Origin: Ferrovibrio sp046297595
GTDB taxonomy: Bacteria > Pseudomonadota > Alphaproteobacteria > Ferrovibrionales > Ferrovibrionaceae
Direction: 5' to 3'
Length of the DNA stretch: 64,000 nt
NCBI RefSeq assembly: GCF_046297595.1
Contig: NZ_JBKBHT010000001.1
Span: forward strand, 434,001 to 498,000
Part shown: positions 49,603-57,404 of the stretch, in pieces
Numbering within the stretch: position 1 is the stretch's first letter
How the letters are laid out: each line of letters begins with the position of its first letter
Position numbers and translations under genes: made by a program
The notes under the pieces: model-generated
Seen by the model: the letters and a program-made list of their open reading frames with translations, nothing else
The model's database searches: none
Told to the model about the DNA's origin: nothing

Positions 49603-50400
49603 TCAAGCCGCACTGGTGGCGGCCGCCATCAGTCCCGCATCAACCAGCATGCGACGGAAACAGCGTTCCAGGCGCACCGCCCAAGCCCTGGCTCCCGCCT
49701 CGTCGCTCACCAGATCCTGCCGCACCTCGATCATCACGTGGTGCAGGCCGCGATTCTGGCCATGTTCGAAAATCGAATAGCCGGCATGGCGCCGGCCGCT
49801 ATAGGGCTCGTTGTCGCCCACCACAAGGTCGCCCTCGTCGCGCAGTGCCCGCAGCAAAGGCTGGGCCAGGCGGCCGTCGCGATCCCAGACCACGCCGATA
49901 TGCCAGGGCCGGTCCTCGCCTTTCACGCGCAGGCGCGGCGTGAAGCTGTGAATCGACAGCAGCGCCGGCACCGGGCCACGTTCGCCGGCCGCCTCGATCT
50001 GTTGGGCGATGGCGGCGTGATAGGGCCGGAAATACGCCGCCCGACGGCGCTCGCGTTCCGCCTCGTCCAGATCGCGGTTGCCCGGCACCACGGTGCCGTC
50101 GCTCACCTCGCAGATCAGGGTGGGATCGTCGGGCCGTCGGTTGCAGTCGATCACCAGCCGCGACACGCCGGCCAGCACCGCCGGCGCATCCAGGCTCTGT
50201 GCCAGGCATTCGGTGATGATCGCCGTGCCGGGATCCCAGCCGATATGACGGACACGCTCATCGTCCGGCAGGCCGAGATTGCCCAGGCCGGGCGGCACGA
50301 TGCAGCTGGCATGGTCGCAGATCAGCACCAGCGGCGCGCGGCCCTGCGGATTGACGATGCGATGACTCGGAGGTTCGGCGGCTTGTTCGGGATTGGGCAT
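49603..50400 (-). CDS. N-formylglutamate amidohydrolase family protein
   Basis: This 265-residue enzyme of the N-formylglutamate deformylase family has LICDHASCIVPPGLGNLGLP and IGWDPGTAIITECLAQ near the N-terminus. CNRRPDDPTLICEVSDGTVVPGN is central, and IHSFTPRLR and HVMIEVRQDLVSDEAGARAW follow. It probably hydrolyses formylated or acylated amino acids to formate plus glutamate-like product. It lies 22 nt upstream of the GCS2 gene on the same strand, an arrangement seen in alphaproteobacteria; no histidine-utilisation genes are nearby. Confidence 0.87.
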   Translation of the reverse strand: MPNPEQAAEPPSHRIVNPQGRAPLVLICDHASCIVPPGLGNLGLPDDERVRHIGWDPGTAIITECLAQSLDAPAVLAGVSRLVIDCNRRPDDPTLICEVSDGTVVPGNRDLDEAERERRRAAYFRPYHAAIAQQIEAAGERGPVPALLSIHSFTPRLRVKGEDRPWHIGVVWDRDGRLAQPLLRALRDEGDLVVGDNEPYSGRRHAGYSIFEHGQNRGLHHVMIEVRQDLVSDEAGARAWAVRLERCFRRMLVDAGLMAAATSAA

Positions 50401-50522
50401 GATGGAGGGTCAGGGGAAGCCGGGGCGGCTGGACCGGGAGTATAGCGGCCGGATTTGCATAAGATGGTCAGGCTGCACTAAGGTTGCGGCGACATTTGGG
50501 CAACCATAGCTGAAATAATCCC

Positions 50523-51800
50523 GTGCTGCATCATATCGCCATCGTCGGCAGCGGTCCGTCCGGCCTGTTCTGCGCCGACGCCCTGCTGCGCCAGAAACCC
50601 GAGCTGAAAATCGATGTCTTCGACCGGCTCGCCACCCCCTATGGCCTGGTGCGCTTCGGCGTCGCCCCCGACCACCAGGGCACCAAGGCGGTGACCCGGC
50701 AGTTCGACCGGCTGTTCGGCAATCCCAACCTGCGCTTCCTGGGCAATATCGCGGTCGGCCGCGACCTGCCGCTGGCCGAGCTGACCGCCCATTACGATGC
50801 CGTGATCCTGGCCCTGGGCGCCCATGCCGACCGGCCGCTGGACATCCCGGGCGAGGACCTGCCGGGCCGTTATGGCTCGATGGCCTTCGTCGGCTGGTAT
50901 AACGGCCATCCGGACTTCCGCAGCCTCAATCCCCTGCTGGATCGGCCGGGCGCAGCCGTGATCGGCATGGGCAATGTGGCTATCGACATCGTGCGCGTGC
51001 TGGGCAAGACCCCGGCCGAGATGGCGAGCAGCGACCTGACCGCCCATGCCGCCGAGGCCATTGCCAGGGCGCCGCTGACCGACCTTTACATCCTGGGCCG
51101 CCGCGGCCCGGTGGAAGCCAGCTTCACCAGCGCCGAACTGGCCGAGCTGGGCCGGCTGGAGCGCGTGCGTCCGGTGGTGAACAAGGCAGACCTGCCAGAG
51201 GCACTTCCGGCCGACATCGATCCGAACGAGGCGAAGGTGAAGGAAAAGAACCTGAGCCTGCTGCATGAATTCGCCGCCCGCACGGATGACAAGCCGATCA
51301 GGCTGCATTTCCTGTTCCATGCCGCGCCCGAGGCTTTGCTGGGCAACGGCCGTGTCGAGCACCTCAAGATCAAGGGCATCGAAAAAGCGCTGGATGTGGG
51401 TGCCGCGATCAGCGCCATCGGCTATCGCACCGCCACCGAAGGCGACCTGCCGCAGGCCGATGCGCGCGGCGTGCTGGCCAACGAGTCGGGCCGCATCGCG
51501 CCAGGCCTGTATGTGGTGGGTTGGGCCAAGCGCGGCCCGAGCGGCACGATCCCGACCAACCGCGCCGAGGCGAAAGCCGTGGCCGACCTGGTGCTGGCCG
51601 ATTTCGCGAATGACACCGCGCCGGCCAAACCCGGCAGCCTGGAACTGGACAAGCGCATCGCCGCCCGTGGCGCCGCCGTGATCGACTGGGCAGGTTGGAA
51701 GCGCATCGAGGCGGCCGAAACCGCCGGCGCCAGACCCGGCAGCCCGCGCGCCAAGCTGGCCGACTGGGACGACCTGCACCGCACGGCACTGGTGCTGTGA
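50523..51800 (+). CDS. ferredoxin/adrenodoxin-NADP reductase-like flavoprotein (FprA type)
   Basis: This 425-residue flavoprotein has the FAD motif IAIVGSGPSGLFCADALLR at residues 5-23 and TPYGLVRFGVAPDHQGTKAV as a family signature. The NADP motif GAAVIGMGNVAIDIVRVLG is near 141, and RRGPVEASFTSAELAELGRL follows. The C-terminal WAKRGPSGTIPTNRAEA is diagnostic of adrenodoxin-reductase-like FprA. It moves electrons between NADPH and ferredoxin. Start codon GTG at 50523. It is translationally coupled to a GST gene (TGATG). Confidence 0.9.
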   Translation: MLHHIAIVGSGPSGLFCADALLRQKPELKIDVFDRLATPYGLVRFGVAPDHQGTKAVTRQFDRLFGNPNLRFLGNIAVGRDLPLAELTAHYDAVILALGAHADRPLDIPGEDLPGRYGSMAFVGWYNGHPDFRSLNPLLDRPGAAVIGMGNVAIDIVRVLGKTPAEMASSDLTAHAAEAIARAPLTDLYILGRRGPVEASFTSAELAELGRLERVRPVVNKADLPEALPADIDPNEAKVKEKNLSLLHEFAARTDDKPIRLHFLFHAAPEALLGNGRVEHLKIKGIEKALDVGAAISAIGYRTATEGDLPQADARGVLANESGRIAPGLYVVGWAKRGPSGTIPTNRAEAKAVADLVLADFANDTAPAKPGSLELDKRIAARGAAVIDWAGWKRIEAAETAGARPGSPRAKLADWDDLHRTALVL

Positions 51801-52450
51801 TGAAGCTCTACAATATCCCCGCCTCGCCGTTTGCCGCCCGCGTGCGCATCCTGCTGCGCGCCAAGGGACAGGACATGGAGCTGCTGACGCCGCCCGCGCC
51901 GGCCGAGTTCCGCCAGATCACGCCGCTGGGCAAGGTGCCGGCCCTGGTGCGCGATGACGGCAGCGTGCTGCCGGAATCGGAAGTGATCTGCCATTACCTG
52001 GACGACACCCTGCCCGGCCCGAAACTCTATCCGGTCGACACCGATGCCCGCACGGCCTGCGAACTGATCGTCCGGCTGGCGGATCTGTATTTCGCGGTAG
52101 CCTTGAGCGATTTCTTCACCCAGCTGTTCACCGCGCCCGATGACCGCACCGCCATGCAGGCGATCATCCCCGATATCGCACGTGGCCTGAAATACCTGGA
52201 CCTGTATGTGGGCGGGGACGGTTTCGCCGCCGCCGGACGCTTCACCCATGCCGATTGCGCCCTGCCGCCGATGCTGTTCTATGCCGGCGGCATGCTCTCG
52301 GCCGTAGCGGGCGACGACCTGCTGGCCAAACGGCCACGCCTGTCGGCCTACTGGCAGGCGATCCAGCAGCAACCGGTGGTGCTGGCCGTGCTGGAGGAAA
52401 TGCGGCAGGCGCTGAAGAAATACCAGAGTAAGCTGCAGGCGGCACAGTAA
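51800..52450 (+). CDS. glutathione S-transferase family protein
   Basis: This 216-residue GST has an N-terminal thioredoxin fold (KLYNIPASPFAARVRILLRAKG, then ITPLGKVPALVRDDG and LPESEVICHYLDD, holding the glutathione-binding Glu-Ser) and an all-helical C-terminal domain. The ATG overlaps the previous stop by one base and the stop overlaps the MFS start (TAATG). Class and substrate are unknown. Confidence 0.9.
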   Translation: MKLYNIPASPFAARVRILLRAKGQDMELLTPPAPAEFRQITPLGKVPALVRDDGSVLPESEVICHYLDDTLPGPKLYPVDTDARTACELIVRLADLYFAVALSDFFTQLFTAPDDRTAMQAIIPDIARGLKYLDLYVGGDGFAAAGRFTHADCALPPMLFYAGGMLSAVAGDDLLAKRPRLSAYWQAIQQQPVVLAVLEEMRQALKKYQSKLQAAQ

Positions 52451-53667
52451 TGGCCGAGACCGGCCTGGTTAGTTCTGCACCATTACCGGTCTGGCCGGTG
52501 CTGGCCGCCACCACCTCCACCCAGTCCATCACCACGCTCTCCGCCCTTGCACTTTCGGCCGTGGCACCGAAGGCCGCGGCCGACCTCGGTATCGGCCCGG
52601 CTCTGGTCGGCTATCAGGTCAGCCTGGTCTATACCGGCGCGGTGGTCACTTCGCTGATCGGCGGCGGCTTCGTGCGCCGGCTGGGCGCCACGCGGGCCAG
52701 CCAGATCGCGCTGTGGCTGGCCATGGCCGGCTGCCTGCTGTCGGCATTCGGAACCCTGCCGGCGCTGGCGATTGGTGCGCTGGTGATCGGGCTGGGCTAT
52801 GGCTGCACCAATCCCGGCGCCTCGCACCTTCTGTCGCGCACGCGCAGCGGCGCGCATATGAACCTGATATTTTCGATCAAACAATGCGGCGTGCCGATCG
52901 GCGGCATTCTCGCCGGCCTGCTGATCCCGCCCATCACGCTGCTGCTGCACTGGCAGGCCGGCCTAGCATTCTGTGCTTTGCTGGCGCTTGGTCTGAGCAT
53001 CGCGCTGCAGAAGGCGCGGATGCATTGGGATGCCGACCGCCAGACGGATGCCGCGCTGTTCGTTTCGCCGCTGGCCGGCCTGTCGCTGATCTGGACGCAT
53101 CCTATCCTGCGCTGGCTGGCGCTGTGCTCTTTCGCCTATTCCGCCGTGCAGCTGAGCCTGACCGGCCTGCTGGTGACCTACCTGGTCGCGGAAGTCGGCC
53201 TCGATCTGGTGCTGGCCGGCAGCCTGATGGCGGTGGCGCAGACCGCGGGTGCCGCCGGCCGCCTGGGCTGGGGCTGGCTGGCCGACCGGCTGAAATCGGG
53301 TTCGAAAGTGCTGATTATCAACGGTGCCATCGCCATTATCGCCGCCATCGGCACGGCGCTGATCGACGCGCAATGGCATATCGGGCTGATCGCCGCCGTT
53401 GTAGCCGTGTTCGGCTTCTGCGCCATCGGCTGGAACGGCGTGTTCATGGCGGTGATCGCACGCCAAGCGCCGGCCGGCAGCATCGGCCTGGCCACCGGCG
53501 CCACGCTCAGCATCACCTTCGCCGGCGTGGTGGTCGGCCCGTCGGCTTTCGCCTGGCTGCACGACCATGCCGGGCTTTCGTATTCCGGCGGCTACCTGCT
53601 GATGGCCTTCGTCACCCTGCTGGGTGCCTTGTGCATGGTGATTGCGCGTCGAGGCCTGCGCGCTTAA
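52450..53667 (+). CDS. MFS transporter
   Basis: This 405-residue major facilitator has about twelve membrane helices. Features include the loop motif GGGFVRRLGATRASQ after TM2 and GRLGWGWLADRLKSGSKV in the second half, a variant of the MFS motif A. FSIKQCGVPIGGILAGL lies in TM5. It belongs to the CynX/NimT- and MmyJ-like group of exporters and anion transporters. It is the third gene of the ferredoxin reductase-GST operon. Substrate unknown. Confidence 0.9.
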   Translation: MAETGLVSSAPLPVWPVLAATTSTQSITTLSALALSAVAPKAAADLGIGPALVGYQVSLVYTGAVVTSLIGGGFVRRLGATRASQIALWLAMAGCLLSAFGTLPALAIGALVIGLGYGCTNPGASHLLSRTRSGAHMNLIFSIKQCGVPIGGILAGLLIPPITLLLHWQAGLAFCALLALGLSIALQKARMHWDADRQTDAALFVSPLAGLSLIWTHPILRWLALCSFAYSAVQLSLTGLLVTYLVAEVGLDLVLAGSLMAVAQTAGAAGRLGWGWLADRLKSGSKVLIINGAIAIIAAIGTALIDAQWHIGLIAAVVAVFGFCAIGWNGVFMAVIARQAPAGSIGLATGATLSITFAGVVVGPSAFAWLHDHAGLSYSGGYLLMAFVTLLGALCMVIARRGLRA

Positions 53668-53691
53668 GCCGGCCCCGACGCACTTTTCAGC

Positions 53692-54054
53692 TCAGGCTGA
53701 AACCATCGTCTTGAACCCGCCATAAGCCATGCGCTTCACGTCGAAGGGCATTTTCTTCGGATCGGGGCACATGGCGTGCGTACGCGGATCCTTCATCACC
53801 CTGGCATTCACTTTGTCGCGATGAGCGCGCGACTTGAACACGATGTAGGAAAATACGACGACTTCGCCTTTCTTCAACTTGGCGATTTTGTTGAAGGGCA
53901 AACCGAATTTCACGTTCTCGTCGTCGCTGACGCATTCGCGATAGTCCAGCGCGCCGTGTTCGCGCCAGATCTTGCCGGCCTTGGCCGCCATCTTTTTATA
54001 AGCTGCCAGGTTCTTCTTCGGCACCGGCAGCAGGAAACCATCCACATAACTCAT
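53692..54054 (-). CDS. DUF1428 family protein
   Basis: This 120-residue protein starts MSYVDGFLLPVPKKNLAAYKK, with WREHGALDYRECVSDD, VVFSYIVFKSRAHRDKVNARVM and DPKKMPFDVKRMAYGGFKTM. These are characteristic of DUF1428, a dimeric alpha-beta-barrel (ferredoxin-like) family with no established activity. The ATG at 54052-54054 has AGGAG upstream. It lies 20 nt after the DUF899 gene and probably shares its promoter, within the MarR-controlled divergent cluster. Confidence 0.92.
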   Translation of the reverse strand: MSYVDGFLLPVPKKNLAAYKKMAAKAGKIWREHGALDYRECVSDDENVKFGLPFNKIAKLKKGEVVVFSYIVFKSRAHRDKVNARVMKDPRTHAMCPDPKKMPFDVKRMAYGGFKTMVSA

Positions 54055-54074
54055 TCTACGCACTCCTCCTCTGG

Positions 54075-54908
54075 TCAATCGTGGCAGCAGCTTGCCGCAG
54101 CCTGCGGCGCGGCATCGTATCTGTCGTGATGACGCACCCAGAAATCCTGGCTCTGCGGCCAGCCGGCGGGCGAATCCTCCCAGCCCTCCTGACGGCCCAG
54201 CGCCGTCATATCGAGCAGGTGATAGGTGTTCAGCAGCATGTCGAGGCCGCGGCCGTAAGTGGAATATGTGTGGTAGACGCGACCATCATCCTGCAGGAAA
54301 CAGCTCAGACCCGGCATTTCACCGGAGAGGGACAGTTCGCCGTCGGACGAACGCGACACGGGGCGATAATTGTATTCCGGCGCTGCCACGGACGGATCGA
54401 GCGTGACGTGAAAATCGGCGTTGAACTCGCTGCCGAAGCTGGATGCCCAGGGCATGGTCCAGCCCATGCGGCGCTTGAACGGCATGATCTTGGACAGCGG
54501 CGCGCGCGAAACCATGGTGAAACTGGTGCCGCGCGCATGCAGATGCGACAGGTGCGGCAGGTTGTCGGCCAGGTGCGAGCAGCCGGGGCAGCCTTCCGAC
54601 CAGGGATGCGTCTGGCCCGGCGGCGGATCGTCGGGGCTAAACATGAAGTGGTAGATCACGAGCTGGCGGCGGCCCTCGAACAGATCGCGCAGGCTGCGGC
54701 GGCCCTCTTGCGTCTCGAATTCGTACTCCTTCTCGATCTCCACCATCGGCAGGCGCCGGCGTTCGGCATTCAGGGCGTCGCGCTGGCGGGTGAAGGCCTT
54801 TTCCTTTGCCAGCAACGCCTGACGTGCCTTTAGCCACTCGGTGCGCGAAACGACCGGCAGCGTGGCGGCAAGGGTTTCGTCCTGCTTGTGCGGGTTCATC
54901 AGATTCAT
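54075..54908 (-). CDS. DUF899-family thioredoxin-like protein
   Basis: This 277-residue protein has the DUF899 layout. It starts TLPVVSRTEWLKARQALLAKEKAFTRQRDALNAERRRLPMV in compressed form and continues LVIYHFMFSPDD, then GCPGCSHLADNLPHL (a CPGC redox-type pair within a thioredoxin fold), and FGSEFNADFHVTLD. YHTYSTYGRGLDMLLNTYHLLDMT closes the family signature. Start at ATG 54906-54908 with AGGAGG upstream. It is divergent from the marR gene across a 71-nt gap with a palindromic operator. Probably a cytoplasmic redox or detoxification protein. Confidence 0.92.
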   Translation of the reverse strand: MNLMNPHKQDETLAATLPVVSRTEWLKARQALLAKEKAFTRQRDALNAERRRLPMVEIEKEYEFETQEGRRSLRDLFEGRRQLVIYHFMFSPDDPPPGQTHPWSEGCPGCSHLADNLPHLSHLHARGTSFTMVSRAPLSKIMPFKRRMGWTMPWASSFGSEFNADFHVTLDPSVAAPEYNYRPVSRSSDGELSLSGEMPGLSCFLQDDGRVYHTYSTYGRGLDMLLNTYHLLDMTALGRQEGWEDSPAGWPQSQDFWVRHHDRYDAAPQAAASCCHD

Positions 54909-54942
54909 GGCGGTCCTCCTCTGGGCCGGCCGAAACGCCGGC

Positions 54943-54970
54943 TTGACATATATGTTGATATCAACATAAT
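54943..54970 (+). promoter_or_regulatory. promoter of the marR gene
   Basis: TTGACA (6/6), 16-nt spacer, CATAAT (5/6). The predicted start site (about 54977) is only three bases before the marR ATG at 54980, so the mRNA would be leaderless or nearly so. Confidence 0.8.
54951..54968. promoter_or_regulatory. palindromic operator, probably for the adjacent MarR protein
   Basis: TATGTTGATATCAACATA is a perfect 18-bp palindrome lying between -35 and -10 of the marR promoter. MarR proteins bind such 16-20 bp palindromes; the location predicts autorepression and control of the divergent DUF899-DUF1428 genes. Confidence 0.8.
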
Positions 54971-54979
54971 AGGCAGCGC

Positions 54980-55420
54980 ATGTCAAAGATCGATATCCTG
55001 CCTTTCGAAGCCACCATCATGGTGCGCGATACCTGCCTGTGCCTGCATGCGCAGCGCGCCGCCCGCGCTCTGGCGCGGCGGTTCGACGAGGTATTGCGTC
55101 CTCTGGGGCTTACCAACGGGCAGTTTTCCCTGCTGATGTCGCTCAACCGGCCGCAGCCGGCCAATATGGGCCAGGTGGCGAGCGTGCTGGCGATGGACCG
55201 CACGACGCTGACCGCCTGCCTCAAACCCCTGGAACGCCGGGGACTGGTGAAAGTTTCCGCCGATCCCGACGACAGGCGCACCCGCCGCCTGACGCTGACG
55301 CCGGAGGGGCACAAGCTGCTGGTCAAGGCCCTGCCGGTCTGGAAGCGCACCCATGCCGAGCTCGACCGGCTGCTGGACGACCCCGAGCACCTGCGCGCCG
55401 GTCTGCGCACCCTGTCCTGA
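54980..55420 (+). CDS. MarR-family transcriptional regulator
   Basis: This 146-residue winged-helix regulator has the DNA-recognition region LTNGQFSLLMSLNRPQPANMGQVASVLAMDRTTLTACLKPLERRGLV in residues 46-92 (shown in parts by TTLTACLKPLERRGLV) and the wing DPDDRRTRRLTLTPEGHKLL. Helices at both ends form the dimer interface. A Cys at residue 16 (DTCLCLHAQRAA) and its neighbour could serve as a redox switch, as in OhrR-type members, though this is inference. Its operator and promoter are visible upstream. The VOC and SRPBCC genes follow on the same strand. Confidence 0.93.
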   Translation: MSKIDILPFEATIMVRDTCLCLHAQRAARALARRFDEVLRPLGLTNGQFSLLMSLNRPQPANMGQVASVLAMDRTTLTACLKPLERRGLVKVSADPDDRRTRRLTLTPEGHKLLVKALPVWKRTHAELDRLLDDPEHLRAGLRTLS

Positions 55421-55451
55421 TCTTCCATCCTGACTAAAAACGGAGAGTATC

Positions 55452-55883
55452 GTGAGCTTCAATGCCTATTTGAGTTTCAACGGCAATTGCGCCGAGGCCT
55501 TTGCCTTCTATGCCAAGACCCTCAACGGCAAGATCAATGCGATGATGACCCATCGCGAGACCCCGGCTGCCGAACAGACGCCGCCTGAATGGCAGGACAA
55601 GATCATCCATGCCTGCATGACGCTGAACGGCACCGACCTGATGGGCGGGGACGTGCCGCCGCAGATGTACCAGCCGATGACCGGCTTCTCGGTGAATATC
55701 GTCATGCCGACGGCGGCCGAGGCCGAGCGCGTCTTCGCCGCCCTGAGCCAGGACGGCACCGTGCATATGCCGATGGAAGAAACCTTCTGGGCCGAGCGTT
55801 TCGGCATGGCGACCGACCGCTTCGGCGTGCCGTGGATGGTGAACTGCTTCAAAACCGATCCCAGCGCCGGCAACTGCCAGTAA
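55452..55883 (+). CDS. VOC-family (PhnB-like) protein
   Basis: This 143-residue protein of the glyoxalase/bleomycin-resistance fold begins FNAYLSFNGNCAEAFAFYAKTL. It contains IIHACMTLNGTDLMGGDVPP, GFSVNIVMPTAAEAERVFAAL and FWAERFGMATDRFGVPWMVN, all typical of PhnB/3-demethylubiquinone methyltransferase-like proteins. The start is a GTG at 55452 with GGAGA upstream. Enzymatic role unknown. It lies 31 nt after marR and before an SRPBCC gene, likely in one operon. Confidence 0.88.
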   Translation: MSFNAYLSFNGNCAEAFAFYAKTLNGKINAMMTHRETPAAEQTPPEWQDKIIHACMTLNGTDLMGGDVPPQMYQPMTGFSVNIVMPTAAEAERVFAALSQDGTVHMPMEETFWAERFGMATDRFGVPWMVNCFKTDPSAGNCQ

Positions 55884-55908
55884 CTCTTCAATAATAGGAT
55901 TTTGCATC

Positions 55909-56448
55909 ATGCTGAAGACCATCGCCCTCGGCGGCGCGGGATTGCTCGCGGTCGCCATCGTCATCGTTCTGGTCATCGCTGCCGCCAAGCCGGATGTTTT
56001 CCGCGTGCAGCGTTCGGTCAGCATCAAGGCGGCGCCGGAGAAGATATTTCCGCTGATCGACGACCTGCATGTCAGCATGGCCTGGTCGCCCTATGAGGAT
56101 AAGGACCCGACGATGAAACGCAGCCATGGCGGCCCGCGCAGCGGCAAGGGCGCGTTCTATGAATGGGACGGCAACAAGGAAGTGGGCAGCGGCCGTCTCA
56201 CCATCACCGAGTCAACAGCCCCCACCAAGGTGGCCATGGCGCTGGACATGACCCGGCCGTTCGAATGCCACAACATCGTGGAATACACGCTGGCGCCGCA
56301 GGGAGACGCCACCGTTGTGACCTGGGCGATGCAGGGACCGGCACCGTTCATCGCCAAGGTGATGCAGGTGTTCTTCGACATGGATAAAATGGTGGGCCGC
56401 GATTTCGAGGTCGGCCTGGCCAGCCTGAAGACCATGGCCGAGGGCTGA
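55909..56448 (+). CDS. membrane-anchored SRPBCC-family protein
   Basis: This 179-residue protein has an N-terminal hydrophobic segment (TIALGGAGLLAVAIVIVLVIAAA, residues 4-26). A START/SRPBCC domain follows: FRVQRSVSIKAAPEKIFPLIDDLHVSMAWSPYE, SHGGPRSGKGAFYEWDGNKEVGSGRLTITE and TVVTWAMQGPAPFIAKVMQVFFDMDKMVGRDFEVGLASLK in partial form. Such proteins bind hydrophobic ligands. It is downstream of a VOC gene by 25 nt. Function unknown. Confidence 0.88.
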   Translation: MLKTIALGGAGLLAVAIVIVLVIAAAKPDVFRVQRSVSIKAAPEKIFPLIDDLHVSMAWSPYEDKDPTMKRSHGGPRSGKGAFYEWDGNKEVGSGRLTITESTAPTKVAMALDMTRPFECHNIVEYTLAPQGDATVVTWAMQGPAPFIAKVMQVFFDMDKMVGRDFEVGLASLKTMAEG

Positions 56449-56452
56449 TCGG

Positions 56453-57298
56453 TTAAAGATCGCCGATCCGGAAATCGAGATAGAGGATTTTCGGATACCC
56501 CTGCGCGTTGGGCGGCATGGCGAAAGGCTGGGCCAGCCGCATGGCCCGCAGGAAGGTTTCCATCGCCGTGCGGAAAGCCGCCGCCTCCGGCCCGCGCAGG
56601 GCTTCGATCTCGGGCCAGTTGCGCACCATCGCGCGCATGTCCCAGGGATCGTTCTTGCCGAACGGCGGCGCCAGCATGCCGTCGGGCAGCACCAGATAGG
56701 GGCCGTCGATGCGGATGTGGGCGAATTGCGGCGCATCGAAATCGATCACCCAGGCCGACACGATCTGGCTGAGGAAGAAGTCGCTTTCCGACTGCGTCAT
56801 CACCTCGGCCGGCTGACCGGCGGCACGGCCGGACCCGGGCTGGCGATTGCCGGCCTGATTCTGGGCCTGCGGTGGGCGCGGCTGCGGCGCGGTCGCCACG
56901 CCAGGGCCGGGACGCTGCACCTGCGGCGGCGCAGGCTTGGGTGCCTCGTTCTGCTGCACACGCTGGCGCGCCCGCTCGCCCGCCGATGGCGGGGCTTTAG
57001 ATTCCTCGGCCACCGGAGCCTTCTGCAATTGCGGCACGCTGGGTGGTGATACTTCGGGCTGCGGCGCCGGCCTGGGCGCCTCGGCCTGCGGTTGCGGTTT
57101 GGGCGGCTCTGGCTTTGGTGGCGGGGGCAGCACGAATTCGGCCAGCACCGGCGGCGGCTCGGGCTGCAGGCGCCAGGTCCAGGGCTCGACCAGCAGCAGG
57201 ATCACGACCAGTCCATGCAGCAGCAACGACAGCGCCACCGCCAGCCAGAGGCGGCGATTATCCCAATCCTGCGCGCGGTATTCCAAAAACGAGGCCAT
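56453..57298 (-). CDS. proline-rich TonB-like membrane protein
   Basis: This 281-residue protein has one transmembrane helix near residues 15-37 (LWLAVALSLLLHGLVVILLLV). A Pro/Lys/Gln-rich periplasmic stretch spans about 43-160 (PPPPKPEPPKPQPQAE), and a folded C-terminal domain about 165-281. The topology matches TonB energy transducers, but the C-terminal domain does not show an obvious TonB signature and no ExbB/ExbD genes are nearby. It may be a periplasmic scaffold. Start at ATG 57296-57298; a GTG three codons earlier is possible. It converges on the SRPBCC gene. Confidence 0.7.
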   Translation of the reverse strand: MASFLEYRAQDWDNRRLWLAVALSLLLHGLVVILLLVEPWTWRLQPEPPPVLAEFVLPPPPKPEPPKPQPQAEAPRPAPQPEVSPPSVPQLQKAPVAEESKAPPSAGERARQRVQQNEAPKPAPPQVQRPGPGVATAPQPRPPQAQNQAGNRQPGSGRAAGQPAEVMTQSESDFFLSQIVSAWVIDFDAPQFAHIRIDGPYLVLPDGMLAPPFGKNDPWDMRAMVRNWPEIEALRGPEAAAFRTAMETFLRAMRLAQPFAMPPNAQGYPKILYLDFRIGDL

Positions 57299-57404
57299 GA
57301 CAGACACTTAGCGCTGACGTAGCGGCAGGCCAAGGCTTTTGCCCGGCTTGATCGCCTCGGCTATAACCGATTGTCCGACAATTAAGAAGACACCGGAGAG
57401 AAAC

